DNA of 64,000 bases from assembly GCA_019914945.1 (NCBI GenBank), contig CM034103.1, positions 6,882,001-6,946,000 of the forward strand, in the 5' to 3' direction. The position numbers were made by a program, and so were the translations under genes. Of this stretch, positions 1 through 11,228 are shown in pieces. Position 1 is the stretch's first letter, and every line of letters starts with the position of its first letter. Source of the DNA: Typha latifolia. Its lineage: Eukaryota; Streptophyta; Magnoliopsida; Poales; Typhaceae. Below the pieces are notes generated by a model. It saw only the letters and a program-made list of their open reading frames with translations, did no database searches and was not told the origin of the DNA.

Positions 1-344
1 GAGATTAAAACAATCTTTTTATGTATAATGATGTGGTGGATTGCTCAATGAAAGATCAAATTTTATCAAATGTAAAACCTCTTTAGAGTTTGGACAACCA
101 CCAATGTAATCATACTCAAATACTTAGAGAGGCTCATATTGTATGAGTATTTCTAAAATCGAAACCCAGCTGCACCAGTTTAATTAGACACTATCACTAT
201 TAAGTTCCCACTTCTCTTAAAAAGAAAAGAAAAGAAAAAGCTCTTTGAACAACCACTAGTCATTTCCAGTATAAAGTCTCTACACACTCTACTGCTTTGA
301 CTTCTATTATTCATACTCACTGCCATGAATGCTTTAGGAAGTCT
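1..344. other. Unassigned flank, no gene seen
   Basis: This stretch holds no supportable coding sequence. It is AT-rich and has an A/G-rich run near 219-240. The 14-bp string AGTATAAAGTCTCT occurs near 270 and again near 351, just before the recognised LTR end of the next element. The sequence is either unrelated DNA joined to a truncated LTR or a diverged LTR part. Confidence 0.4.
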
Positions 345-387
345 CCATCTAGTATAAAGTCTCTGCTCTTAATCGGAGCATACCAAG

Positions 388-400
388 TGGTATCAGAGCC
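388..400 (+). other. Primer-binding site of D1
   Basis: TGGTATCAGAGCC lies 2 bp after the LTR end at 385. It is complementary to the 3' end of plant initiator methionine tRNA, the usual minus-strand primer of plant LTR retrotransposons. It fixes the LTR/internal boundary and the plus orientation. Confidence 0.85.
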
Positions 401-433
401 AATCGAATCTTAGACCACCTCAAAGCTCCATTA

Positions 434-2077
434 ATGGTGAACACAAGACTGAGAAAGAATATGGATGAAACAATGCGCATCGAGGGTGATATGGCTGCTA
501 TGAATCTAGATCCAATCGATGGGAGATCGGAGGATACTCCGATAGCCCCAAGACACACCGCAACCCCTTCTACAACGCTGGAAACTATGATGCAACAGTT
601 GATACACATGTCACAAATAATCAAAAACATCTGGAGGCTCTAGAATTAATCGCAGCCCGACTATCCAATTGGCTACACTGCAATCAAGGCCTTGAACATC
701 GATTTCGACAATTCCAGCCCCACTGCTGGCCTCTCAAGGCTCTCAAATACCTCCAAACTAGAATATGGAACCCTTGTTGCCTTACCTAGGTATGACTAGA
801 GTAGCAAACATTGGTTTACAAGAACCGGTCAACGGCTAGTGCAAGAACTAGGTTGATTTCGAGAATTTCAATGAAGACGACTATTAGCCCGAGGAGCTAG
901 TCTTTGAACCACGTCAAGCTGAAGTAGAAAAGAGGAGAAACTACCATGGAATGGGGCCAAATGTCAGACTTGGATAAGGATACGATTCGGATGGCAACCA
1001 TGGGATCCAAGGGCGAACAGTATGGCTAGATTTTCTAAAATTCAGCAAAGGAGATCTGGTGATGCAAAACGTGGTGGAGGAAAATGAAGTAGAGAAATAA
1101 GAAGGGAAGGAATGGGGTTTCACACCTCCACCCTAAGAAAAGGTTTCACACCAAAATCCTCGAGAGAACAAATCACATAAACTTTCATTAAGTCCAAAGG
1201 AAATATAACGGGTCTATATATAGACCTACAATGGAATTAAGCAAAAAACACCCTACATAGGAAATAAACAAAAGACACCATAAATAAATAAAAATCAGAA
1301 CCAAATCCCTATAGGAGGGATCATCAACTGTCGGCGCCTCCTGCGCTGGTACACACGCCATCGCGTCCTATCAGTGATGTCCGCATCATCTGGTTGGTTG
1401 ATTATATCGTGCGGAGCTATTCTTTGCCTTCCAAAGGATGCCGAAAAATCAAAAAGTCTTGCTCACAAGTATTCATCTTGAGGGCTCAGCCCTACATTGG
1501 TAACGAGGCACCACTGCCTACTAAAATTTGGATCGGTGGGAAATCTTTAGTTCCTGCCTCACTAAACAGTTTGGGGCATCTGACTATAAAGATTTTGATG
1601 CTTTTCTTACTAAGACAGTTCAGCAAACCACCATGTGTGCATATCAAGAAGAGTTTGCTAGAATTAGCACTTGTTGCTTTCCACCATGGTCGGATGCATC
1701 GTTGAAGAGCACTTCTATTTCAGGATTGCGGAGTGAAATCCAAGCATACATTCAAGCGCTTCGACCACGGACCTTGGAGGAGGCCTATGAAGATGTCATA
1801 CTCATAAAAAAGAAGTATATATGACACGAGGTACCCAATGCGGCCGAACTCGACGAGAAATTTTTCTGCTGGACCAAGGGTGCTTGCTGCAAATTCTGGA
1901 CAACGACCGCCCCTTCAGACCTCAGCTAATATAAGGAGAGATTCTAGGCCTGCTGTTCATACTGTAACTCTGGCCCAAGTAGAGGAGAGACAAGCAAAAG
2001 GTCTTTGTTTCTATTGTGAAGAGCGATTTACACCCGGTCATCAGTGTGCAAAGACAACAAGGAGTGATGTTGATTGA
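434..2077 (+). pseudogene. D1 gag remnant with zinc knuckle
   Basis: The N-terminal part opens at 434 (MVNTRLRKNMDE) and stops at 643. The central Ty3 gag domain resumes near 1394 and is readable to 1824, with the motif FGASDYKDFDAFLTKTVQ and a following RTLEEAYEDV segment. A zinc-knuckle motif (GLCFYCEERFTPGHQC) lies near 2005-2050. Gag would form the virus-like particle and bind the element RNA. The gene is broken by frameshifts, stop codons and a 329-bp solo LTR at 1060-1388. The latter interrupts the stretch that relatives in this window read as GDPIDWLYRAEQFF. No intact product is possible. Confidence 0.75.
1060..1388 (-). mobile_element. Solo LTR (B-type), TSD TCTGG
   Basis: A 329-bp block begins TGATGC and ends GCATCA, perfect inverted termini. 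It is flanked by the 5-bp direct repeat TCTGG at 1055-1059 and 1389-1393. It matches the 3' LTR of element B (14483-14814) along its length. Removing it restores gag homology of the host element D1. It is therefore a true insertion later reduced to a solo LTR by LTR-LTR recombination. Confidence 0.9.
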
Positions 2078-2145
2078 TGGGTAAGAGAACATTAAAGATG
2101 ATGAGGGCGAGGAAGAGAATCTAGAGGAGGCAATGGAAGAGTATG

Positions 2146-3002
2146 TGATACGTTTAGTTAGGATCTTTTCTTACTGCATTAGTTGTTTATTTTCATTAAA
2201 ATAAAATTCTTGTAAATCATGTTTGAACGCAAGTGGGGTCTGCGTTCGAACGCCCTTACGAACGCCTGCATCAGGTTCGCAAATACAGAGAACGTATATT
2301 GTGTGTTCGAACGCGGTCGGGCGAGTTCAAATGCTCGCGTTCGAACACCTGCACCGCGTTCGCACATACAAAGAACGTCTTTTGTGCATTCGAACGCGAT
2401 CGGGCGCGTTTGAACGCGATCGGCGGAAATCTTCTAGAATTAGGGTTACATATTATTTTAGGACTTGTTGGCTAGCCTCTATAAATATGTGGATGGCAGC
2501 CAACTTCATTATGCTATTGAAATATTGATTTCTTGCCTTAATCATCTATCTACCCTAATCTCCCTCCTCCCTCTTCACCATCCTTCCACCTCTACCGTTG
2601 GCAAGGTTTCTCCTAACTTCTAATCTCCCTCATCTATCGAGTCATCCCTCTTCTTTGGGATCTCGACCACTTCATTCCTTTCGTCTAAATCTCTTAATCA
2701 CATCCACCATCCATATTCATCTCCATACCCATCTATAACCCTAACATCCACTCCACCCGTCACCACTATCATCACCCACGTTATTTCGTATTTTCGTCCC
2801 AATTGTAGTTCGAATCTGCGAAGGGCGTAAATACGAAAGTTGTAGATCAGGAAGTTACGGATCTAACCCAATTTTCGTAATTTTCTGACTACCAAAGAAT
2901 ATTTGACGAATATTTTTCCACGGTTGTGCGGACTGCTTCCTGCAATAAATTCAGATCTTAATGAATGTTCCGTAGCCGATCTTTTGGTACAAGAACCTAT
3001 CA
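2146..3002 (+). mobile_element. Solo LTR of the palindrome-rich A-like family
   Basis: The block begins TGATACG and ends near TATCA. It contains the palindrome array GTTCGAACGC between about 2221 and 2425, and a TATA box TATAAATA at 2480-2487. The flanks GTATG (2141-2145) and GTACA (3003-3007) may be a decayed target duplication. The host reads gag just before it but RT tail/RNase H just after it. Protease and RT were therefore lost next to this insertion. Confidence 0.7.
2219..2425 (+). promoter_or_regulatory. GTTCGAACGC palindrome array upstream of LTR TATA box
   Basis: Several copies of GTTCGAACGC or one-base variants are interspersed with the shared segments CTGCATCAGGTTCGCAA and ACAGAGAAC. 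The array sits about 55-260 bp upstream of the TATA box at 2480. Its position in U3 suggests an enhancer-like role. This is inferred from place and conservation, not from a known binding site. Confidence 0.5.
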
Positions 3003-3053
3003 GTACATGAAAGTCAAAGTCGAAATCTCAATGCCTGCCTACCTAAGAGGTTC

Positions 3054-3567
3054 TTGGTTGGTTATGGGAAGAACGCAACACCTATAACGACTCTCCTAAA
3101 GAAGGATGCACTCGAGTGGAGCGACAAAGCTACAACAACTTTCAAGGTATTAAAATCAGCAATGACGTCGGCACCAGCTTTGGCGCTATCCGACTTCACG
3201 AAAAGCTTCATTACTGAATGTGATGCTTTGGGAGTGGGAATATGTGATGTTCTCATGCAAGAGGGAAACCTATCGCCTATTTGATAAAAGCTTTATTCAG
3301 AAAATTGCAGCAACTCTCAACATACGAGAGAGAGATGTTAGCAATTCTGCACGAACTGACAAAGTGGATATCATATCTAATCGAGCGCCGCTTCATCATC
3401 CATACCGACTAGAAGAGTCTTCCCTACTTCATGGGACAACGTATCCACACACCGGTGCAACAGCCACGGTCACAAAATTACTAGGATACGATTATGAGCT
3501 ACAATATAAAAAGGAAATAGAGAATCAAGCGGCAAATGCTTTGTCACGTCAACTGCATGAAGATTAA
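3054..3567 (+). pseudogene. D1 reverse transcriptase tail and RNase H remnant
   Basis: The start of this block (ITTLLKKDALEWSDKATTTFKVLK) matches the RT connection region of Ty3 elements. The RNase H part shows FITECDALG where intact relatives read VECDAS. The end shows the usual QAANALSRQ motif near 3530-3550. A frameshift near 3230-3280 splits it. The RT palm with the catalytic aspartates is absent. Confidence 0.75.
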
Positions 3568-3589
3568 CTTGCGGCATTTTCCACTATAT

Positions 3590-4960
3590 TTTTTCCCTTC
3601 CTCAACAACATAAGGAGAGTAGGTATGATTGACCCTTATGTGAGGGGTTTGTTGTAGGAAATTAAAGTTGATCCGAAGAGCCACCCTAAATTAGAAGACC
3701 GAGACAGGCTTTTACTTGACCATGGGTGCATTCGTGTGCCCGAGGATGAGTCGTTATGGACCAGATTGTTAGAGGACTTTCACCGCACACCAAAAGCAGG
3801 AGACGGGGGTATCTTGAAGACCTATAAGAGGATCTCCCAAATCTGGTCTAGATTGAAGAAAAACGTCAAAGCATAGTGAGAACATGCGAAACGTGTCAAC
3901 GGGTGAAGACGGAGATTATGAAGCCGGTTGGACTTTTACAGTCGTTGCCCATTCCAGACCATGTGTGAGAGGACATATTCATGGACTTTATTGAGGATTT
4001 ATAGTTGGTTCAAGGGTACCCAGTGATATTCGTTGTGGTGACCGTCTAATCAAATATGCTCATTTTTTTAGCCTTGGTACATCCTTTATTGGTGAAGACG
4101 ATGGCTAAAAATTTTGTGCAAAACATAGCCAAACTTTATGGCAAGCCACATTCGATTGTTTCAGATCGTGATCAAGTTTTATAAATGACTTTTGAACTAA
4201 ATATTTCAGGTTGCAAAGGACCCATTTAGACTTAAGCTCGACATATCATCCACAAACCGACGAGCAAACAGAGGTCATGAACCGAGGATTAAGAAATACC
4301 TTCGATGCTTCATTGGAGGCCGTCCTAGATGCTGGCTGGAGTACTTGTCATGGACAGAGCAGTCCTACAATACTTCGTATCATAGTAACATGCAGATGAC
4401 ACTGTTTGAGGTGGTATACAGGCGCACGGCACCCGTTTTGCGTATTTTTGACCCGCTGGCCTCTTCCAATTGAATCGAAGCTGATTTAACTCTTATGGAT
4501 CATGATGACATATTAAAGAAGTTAAAGATACACATAAGGATAGTCCAAAATCAAATGAAGCAAATTTATGATCAAGGGCATCGAGAGCATGAATTTGAAG
4601 TTGGTGACATGGTATTCGTACGGGTGCAAGTATGTCATCAAGTGGTATAGCATCCAATGTGAAACTAGAAATTATCACAGATTTTTTAAACCATTTTAGG
4701 TGTTAGAGAGGATTGAACTAGTACCGTACAAGGATTGGACCGGACCAGATTGTGAGCATGGAGTTGCGCAAGCCCGAGGATGAGTGGCAGACTTGTGTGC
4801 CGGTTCATGTGCTAGCGAGGAGGAGACGACATGGCTTGAGGCTAGAGGCAGAAGTTATAGTGGAATGGCCTGGAAAACCATCCAACGAGACGATATAGGA
4901 GCCCAAGACTTATATCCTGAACCATTTTTCTAACTTTTCACCTTAAGAGCAAGATGAGGG
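3590..4960 (+). pseudogene. D1 integrase and C-terminal remnant
   Basis: Parts of integrase are readable in changing frames. The region before the zinc domain lies near 3690-3890. The core shows SKYAHFF-like and KPHSIVSDRDQV strings near 4040-4190. The third catalytic region reads STYHPQTDEQTEVMNRGL near 4230-4290. The C-terminal tail near 4850-4950 reads VEWPGKPSNET, a chromodomain-like end seen in the other Ty3 copies here. Many stops and shifts show long decay. Confidence 0.7.
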
Positions 4961-5294
4961 AAGCGTAGTGGGCTGATACAGACCCAAACACACCAACGAA
5001 GAACTCTCGGCTCTAGGCGTTCAAACGCTTGGGTAGAATGCCCTAGCCCGAGAGTAGAAATGGGCCTTAGGCATTCGAACGCCCAACGACGAATTTGACT
5101 CGAACTTGACCTATTTATATGTTTTTCTTTCATTAGGACTCTAATTATCTTAGGACGTGGGTTAGCTTATAAATAGGTATTGAGGCAACCCCTTTTGGAG
5201 AAGCATTAATTATTTTGAGGATTATCGATCTCTATCTTCATTTCTCTCGCTCTTTTTCTCTCTCGTTTGACTAACTCCAAGTTTTGACCAATCT

Positions 5295-7539
5295 TGTCAG
5301 AACCAGAGGAGAAAAAAAAAATAAAAAATAAAATAATTGGGGGTTGAGAGAGGAGGGTGCACGTGCTCTGCACGTGCAGCCCCTCCCCTCTCCCTCTCTG
5401 GCACGCGACGAGGTGCAGGAAAAGGGAGATTTCATCTAATCCGAATCGGATTAGATTTGATCCTCTTCTAATCTATAAATTAAACCCTAATTTTCTCTCT
5501 CTCTCCTCAACCCCCCCAGCCTTCTTCTCCTCCTTCATTTTCTTTCTTTTCTCACCATCGGAGTCGTCGCTGTGGAATCGGATCGCCGAAGCATCGCCGA
5601 AGGAATTTGGGACCACCACACTCCTCCCCGGTGAGCCCTCTCTCATCCCTCTAGTTTAATTTAAATTTAAAAAGGTAAATCAAAAATACCTAAATTGGGG
5701 ATTTCGGCTTCGCCGGCAACTCTCGTCGACCGGCGGCTTCGGGCTGCTGCTGCTCGTGCTCGAGAGCTCCACGTCGTTAGCCTTGTGCCATGGATGCCTT
5801 CTGGAAGAGCCCTCGTGGCTCCAGTCGACGTCGGCCTCGGCGTCGGCCGTCGGTGGTGTGTCCTCCACCTCGTGAGGACAAGAGAGAGAGAGAGAGATAG
5901 AGAGAGGGAGGGAGCTGGTCGTGACCCGCCGCCGGCAAAGTCACCAGCGGCCACTCTCTCTCTTGATCCTCCCTCCCTCGCATCGGACGCGAGAAGGGAG
6001 AAAAGAAGAAAAAAGGGGGTTGGTTGGCTCGGGTTTAACCCGAGCCACCCCTTTTTCTTTTGAATGCGGGTTCGGGTTTGGGTTTGGATTTCGGATCCAC
6101 AAACCCGACCCGAACCAATTAAATTGGATGGGCTGCGGTCCAATCTATTTCCTATCTGGCTAGGCCTTCGCCCAGCCCGATTAGTTTCTTTTTGGCTAAG
6201 CCTTGGCCCAGCCAGATTAGTTCTTTTTGAATGGGGCCGGGCCAGATTAGCCCAAGCCCAACCCAATAGGTAATTAAACCCATTTTAGTTTTTAAATTTT
6301 AAAAATATTGATATTATTCAAATTAAAATTTTGATTATTATTTATTATTAAAGGTGGTGATTTTAGTACGTGAGCTAAAGATTTGAGATTTCGGTTGTTT
6401 TACCTAGATTCAGGTGAGTGGGTTCACTCACATATTTATTTTTTTATATTTCGTATCTTTGTGAGACCATGTAAATTTTCTGTGCAAATTATTTATTTCA
6501 CCCTTACGTGTAAAAATTTAATTGTTGTAATTTTTGTGTGCAAATCTATTTATTTCATCCGTACGTGAGAAAATTTAATTGTTATATTTTCTGTGTGCAT
6601 TTAATTATTATACTCAGTGCATCACCATACTTCATGCAAATATTAAAATTTGTAAAAAGAAAAAAATGAGATTAGTATTGGTACGACTTAGATAACAGTC
6701 CCGGTATAAATCGCTTGCGATTTTTCTTAGTGACTCAAGTCTATCTGGAAGCCCAGGGAAAAGTCCTAAATTAGATCACTGCGGTGACTTTTTTAGGTGA
6801 CTCTGGCAGGGTTAGGGAACAGTCTTCGGATGAATGAGAAAATTTCCTAGGTGACTCTAACTTCTCTCAACGGTTAGAGGAAAAAATAGAGTATGTTGAT
6901 CACAAGGTGATACCATCTGATAACCCTAACTGGATCAGCTATGAAGAAAAGTCCCGAGCATCATCTCGATGTGACTTCTAGTTGATGTGGATCCACAGGA
7001 TTTAGACCCATTGAGACATGACAGTATAAATATTGAAAAGATGTTAATATGTTGAAAACGTGCAAGGTTACAAGTTGTGACTCTCTCTATTGTTATCTTT
7101 GTTATCATTTAGAGAGCATGCCTATTGCATACTATTATAGATATTGTTGCTCTTAGTTTAATTTATTCAGGCATTAATATGATTTAAAATTTATTTGGTT
7201 TTCGAGTGGATTCCACTCACTCAGCTATAGTTGTTGGCTTATGGATTCTATTTTTTCTGTATTTGTTTATCTATTTCAAGTAATAGTTAGTGGGGTGACT
7301 GAGCAAGATGTACCCGCTCTGTTAGATATTATGTTATAGAATAGAAGTTTTATTTATTTAGTTTAGAGACAATAAAACAGTAACATTGTTTTATGTTTAT
7401 TGTAATTAGTTTTAAATTTAATAAAGCAGATTTTCATTTTATTTATTTATTTATTTTGCCATCGTACACGTAGAAAGTATTGATAAGGCTTCGTGTATCT
7501 CAAGTATATTGAGATGCATGGCCGGTCATGATTCCTTTC
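5295..7539 (+). mobile_element. Solo LTR O (TGTCAG family), 3' end clipped
   Basis: This block is homologous, in the opposite orientation, to the 1.78-kb solo LTR at 21145-22923. It begins TGTCAG. It has a TATA box and a CT-rich leader near 5474-5510, a GC-rich block at 5690-5990, and an AT-rich 3' half. It stops at GGCCGGTCATGATTCC, about 17 bp short of the end expected from the other copy. No target duplication is therefore visible. It is inserted in the D1 3' LTR. Confidence 0.75.
5683..5868 (-). other. Indel-free block with antisense reading frame in LTR O
   Basis: Over 62 codons this frame aligns without gaps to the frame ending at 22590 in the related LTR N. Shared strings include SHEGSS, ELSSTSS, PKPP and SRNPQFRYF. 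In this copy the position of the N start codon is GTG. The frame runs against the presumed LTR sense strand. It ends at an AG|GTAT that could serve as a splice donor. It could be a captured exon or simply a conserved non-coding block. I know of no matching protein. Confidence 0.35.
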
Positions 7540-7837
7540 TCCCTCCTCCCTTCTTCCGTTCTACCAATTATCAACACCTACAAGTTATCCTTACCATCTG
7601 TCCTAGTTACCACATAACCTTTATCTAGGGTTATTCTCTATCAAATCACATCCTTTGCCAAAATCACCACACCAAATGCATTCCTATCAATTTTTCTCAT
7701 CGATTTAGACTACTCACACGCCTAATTCCGCCACCAAAATCATATTCTAGACTTTGTCCTAGCCCATTCACCATTTTAGTCCAGAATTGAAGCCAAGATC
7801 GTTTGTACCTTGATATGCTCTTAATCAAAGCGTACCA

Positions 7838-8000
7838 ATATCTCTTTAAGGCCACATGGATATGGATTCGCCTCCAAATATGGAAATGGATAGGTATATT
7901 AGTTCACATCTGGTTGAACCTTGCCATTATGAAAAGAAGTGTAGTTTAATATATCAGCAATATTTTACCCAACAAAACGATCATGCATCAGTAATAGGAG
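7838..8000. other. Flank between D1 and a MITE, no gene seen
   Basis: There is a plus-strand open frame from 7856, but it has no recognisable domain and runs straight into the MITE at 8001. I regard it as chance. Confidence 0.4.
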
Positions 8001-8466
8001 TAGACCTGATCAAACGGCCCAGCCCGAAGCCCGAACTACAATGGACGGCACAGGCCAGCCCTTTGCCTGCTTGGCCCGACCTGCAAGCCCGTCCATCAGC
8101 CCGACCAGAAAGCCCGGTCTAGAAACCCACCCGTCAGCTCACACAAAAGCCCGCCTGTTCGGCCCACACGAAAGCTCGCCCATTCAATACTCTATACTGT
8201 TTAAAAAAAATTTTAACATATTATTTTTTTCTAAGAAAAGAGAGGAACAAAATTATTTTTAAAAAGATAAGCTAATGGTAAAAAAATTCTACAAATTCGC
8301 ACTAGCCCGGCCCGACTAACCCGCTCTCTCATGGGCCAACGGGCGGTAACGTAGACTATTCTAGCCCGGCAACGTCTGACCCACTCACGGGCAGGCTAGC
8401 GAACACAGTGGCCAACCCGATTGGCCCGACCCGAATCCGACCCGACCCGCCCGATGATCACATCTA
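8001..8466. mobile_element. hAT-type MITE, 466 bp
   Basis: The ends are TAGACCTGATCA and TGATCACATCTA, an inverted repeat with two mismatches. The flanks are identical 8-bp repeats AATAGGAG at 7993-8000 and 8467-8474, the target-site length of hAT transposons. Both ends are crowded with short GGCCCG/GCCCGA repeats, as is usual for hAT subterminal regions. The middle is AT-rich and non-coding. It would need a transposase in trans. Confidence 0.88.
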
Positions 8467-8474
8467 AATAGGAG

Positions 8475-9765
8475 TAACAACTCTTGGAGCAACAAGTACC
8501 AAAGGTAGAGAAAGTGGTACCTTGGTGGCACTAGGCCGAGATTTACAAATATATAGTAAAAAATTAAAGTTTACTTAACAAAGGTAGGGGAAGTGGTGAC
8601 TTGGTGGCACTAGGTGGGGTTTCTAAATATCTAGTAAAAGAAGAAAGCTCATTTGCTTTCCTACAACTTTACTTACTTTTATCTAGTAAGTATGACAAAT
8701 TTCAAAAAAATTATTTAAAATTTATATACAATCTTCGAATTGGGCAAACCCAAATAAAGTGTTTAATGTTGTTGTTGCACTTAATTTTGGGAATGGAATG
8801 TACTATAGGCTAAAACTGATTGGATTTGAATTTGCTTCTCTTCTCCAAATAAGATTACGGATACAAATGGCTACAAATAGCAAAACTAGTTACCATGTTT
8901 GGTTAATACAGATATGGATATAAATTAAATATTGGTAATAAACATTTGATTTTTAAAGGTGAAGAAATGTAAATTACTCAAATCTATAAAGCAATATATA
9001 AAAATAACAGATTGGAGATCCTCATAAACATACAAAATAGGGCTTTTCTCTATTCATTTTCTACACCTCCATGATAAGTTAAACTATATATATATATATT
9101 CAGATAGCATTCTTCAACCCATATTCATACCCATATAAGACTATTACATAACTGAGTATGAAGTTGGATAAGTACAACTATAGTCGTGCCAAAAGGCACT
9201 ATGCGTATCAGCACATGGCACGAGGGTTGCCACACAACACCCCTTCTAGCAGCCATCCACTCACTGTCAATGTTAATACTTGCCTTTTTCCTTTGCCGCC
9301 CGACGTCAACCTTATTGTTGTCCATCATAATCCGCAACTTAAGTTTTTATTCAACCTAATCCAACCCCATCCAACCCAACACAAGCAGCGCCTTCTTTGT
9401 TGAGCTAGGGGCACATGAGCAATGAGGTACACTAAGGTCAATGGCAAGCTCAGCTGCGAGCAATGTAGGGCGCAAGGCGAAGGCGAGCAATCTCCCTCCT
9501 CTTTTTCTCTCCCTTTCTTGTGGCACTGGCCATGCCATAGGAACAGCCTTGGATAGGTATATCTTGTCATATACTTAATATAATATATTACTAATATATT
9601 ATATTATTAGCCCTCAAAGCGTCCTCTCCCTCTGTAAGGCCTATGATTTTAGGATATTGGAAGTTGTAAGTTAAGATAAATTAGTATACCAATTAGTATA
9701 GAGGGTAATGATTGCAAATTCATACAGCAGAACAAAATTAAGTATACTATAGCACTTAAAGAAAC
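8475..9765. other. AT-rich non-coding stretch, probably intron 3 of the host gene
   Basis: No exon-like frame or TE domain is visible. It contains short TA-rich runs near 9088-9101 and 9575-9610. It lies downstream (minus strand) of exon 3, whose splice donor is at 9764-9765. It is therefore most simply read as intron of that gene. Confidence 0.45.
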
Positions 9766-9859
9766 CTGGAAGGAAGCATTGCTTGATTCCTTGTACTGCA
9801 TCATTTTTCATAACTGCATCCCATACAGCTTTATCAGTTGAAAGTGAAACAACCATCCT
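9766..9859 (-). CDS. Host gene exon 3 (conserved plant protein, function unknown)
   Basis: This 94-bp exon is bounded by a TTTTCAG acceptor (9860 side) and an AG|GTTTCT donor (9764-9765). It reads RMVVSLSTDKAVWDAVMK and continues to CFLP. Its phase fits exon 2 exactly: exon 2 ends in ...NTSIQ at a codon boundary and this exon starts with a full codon. From memory, strings like MVVSLSxDKAVWDAV belong to a plant-wide uncharacterised family, but I cannot name it. The donor is in phase 1. No further exon is recognisable at lower coordinates, so the rest lies outside the window or is lost. Confidence 0.65.
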
Positions 9860-10553
9860 CTGAAAAGGAAGTAGTGCAGTGTCAAGCAAGTTACATAGAA
9901 CTTCAAAAATCAACTATTTTATATACATAGACCCGATGCAAAGGACGAAAAGTGTGTGCTGCTAGATAGAATATTAGCATACATCACTAAATAATAAATA
10001 CTCCATTGATCTAGCTTAGTTAATAAGTTTTACTCTTGATGAAGAAAATAATCATTTCTTTAGAAAATTTTCATTTCACATATTATCTTTAGTTGCATTA
10101 CAGTTCACATTTGATGTTTTCCCCTTTTGAAATGAGAACTTTGTCCCAAGGAACAAACTAGTCAGTCTATCAAGCACATTTTTAGTCATAAGCTTAGTAA
10201 AGTTAATCATATACTTGATTCTAGTCTATTTGCAAAAGGATATTCTTCAGCATTAAACATAAGCAAGGCTTGATGTGTGAATAGTGAAAATATATGTCAT
10301 ATCGTCAAAAGGTAGGCTGTGAAAGAATTTTAACTATTTATGTAGTTCTCTACAGTTGCTTCATTGTAATATATAATCTCTATGGCAAAAGTGCATACCT
10401 ACTACAGGATGTAATTCTCCAAATAGGCAGGTATCACTTCATGTATTAGAATAACTATACAAATTCCGAATGATTACTACTCCGCACTTAGGTATAGCCA
10501 AATGTAAAAAATGTGGTTTAAATAAGACTTGAAACTATATTAATTCAATAGGA
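9860..10553. other. Intron 2 sequence, no gene seen
   Basis: This is AT-rich single-copy-looking DNA between exon 3 and the first retrotransposon fragment. No TE domain, RNA gene or exon-like frame is apparent. Confidence 0.5.
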
Positions 10554-10632
10554 TAAGGTTTTCTTTGGCAAGGTCGAACAGAGTCTGATTGTACGTGAAT
10601 CACTCGTGAGGAGTTATAACAACTTGATCCTG
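10554..10632 (+). pseudogene. Element M: chromodomain fragment
   Basis: About 80 bp match the chromodomain coding region of element C near 23310-23385, including the string ESDCT followed by ITR. The rest of M between here and its LTR at 13826 was replaced or interrupted by L and F1. The fragment shows that a C-like plus-strand element once occupied this site. Confidence 0.6.
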
Positions 10633-11228
10633 CCTTCGATCTTGTGGTAGCCATGACGATCCAAGGAATGTTGGCTCTGATACCAGTTGTTACGAACTGG
10701 CTTGATCCAATACGTAACGATCCTGGACTGGTTTCAGGACGAGACTTTCGAAAGAAGCTGCAGATGATCTAGCCGTTGGATCTTGCTGAATTTTGAATAT
10801 ATTGTCGCACTTGAAAAGAGCTTTTTAAAGAATCTAAGATCATAGGGTTGAATGGCTAGATCTTGAGATATCGGCCGAACAGTGGCCGAAGGTCGGATGA
10901 ACCCTAGCTTGTTAACCCTTCAATGGCTAGATAGGTGCTAGGTTAATTCCTTCGAAGTGAAGGGGGAAAAGCTGATGTAGAAGAGGGAGGTTAGGAGTTA
11001 GAGAAAGTCGACCAAAGACTTGGGCGATGGAAGGAAAGAGGTGGGAGAGGGCACCAATGGCTAGAGCAAGAAGGAAGAAGATAAAGGCACAATGCCGTTT
11101 CAATTGTCAGATAAAACTTCAATTAGAGTTTCCTCCACATATTTATAGAGGCTCACCCTAGGTGCCCAACAACTAAGTTAAAACCCTAACAAATCAACAA
11201 TTTTCGCTGCAGTGCGTTCGAACGCGAT
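10633..11228 (-). mobile_element. Element L: LTR, primer-binding site and gag start
   Basis: On the minus strand an LTR ending GTTCGTAACA at 10688 is followed after 2 bp by the primer-binding site TGGTATCAGAGCC (10673-10685). A gag-like start MATTRSKAG follows (ATG at 10654). The LTR contains one GCGTTCGAACGC near 11216-11227 and a TATA box reading TATAAATA near 11145. It is cut at about 11228 by LTR F1. The internal part is only some 50 bp long, so L is a fragment. Confidence 0.7.

Larger units (their letters stand above)
345..7837 (+). mobile_element. Degenerate Ty3/gypsy retrotransposon D1
   Basis: The element is bounded by matching LTR 3' ends. The string ending TACCA at 385 is repeated, with few changes, as the end of the right LTR at 7837. 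A primer-binding site follows at 388. Reading on the plus strand one finds gag with a zinc knuckle, then, after an inserted LTR, the tail of reverse transcriptase, RNase H, integrase and a C-terminal tail, then the right LTR at 4974. The left LTR is reduced to about 40 bp. The RT core and protease are missing, and the reading frame is broken many times. Three other LTR insertions sit inside it, so this is one of the oldest insertions in the window. It cannot make its own enzymes. Confidence 0.8.
4974..7837 (+). repeat. D1 3' LTR, split by LTR O
   Basis: The LTR begins TGATACAGACCC right after the conserved polypurine-like stretch GGAAGCGTAGTGGGC. It ends at 7837 with the same terminal string as the left LTR remnant. 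It contains two diverged GTTCGAACGC-type motifs near 5018-5080 and a TATA box TATAAATA at 5168-5175. A 2.2-kb LTR is inserted at 5295. Confidence 0.75.

Noticed and set aside
388..400. tRNA-Met gene
   Set aside because: The match is only the short complement of the tRNA 3' end, adjacent to an LTR. It is a primer-binding site. No full tRNA cloverleaf was recognised in the window.
5667..6266. 199-codon minus-strand ORF
   Set aside because: Most of it is low-complexity LTR sequence. Only the short block at 5683-5868 is matched gap-free in the related LTR, so only that part is reported.
7856..8122. 88-codon ORF near the first hAT MITE
   Set aside because: It crosses the MITE boundary into repeated GCCCG sequence, so it cannot be a conserved gene.
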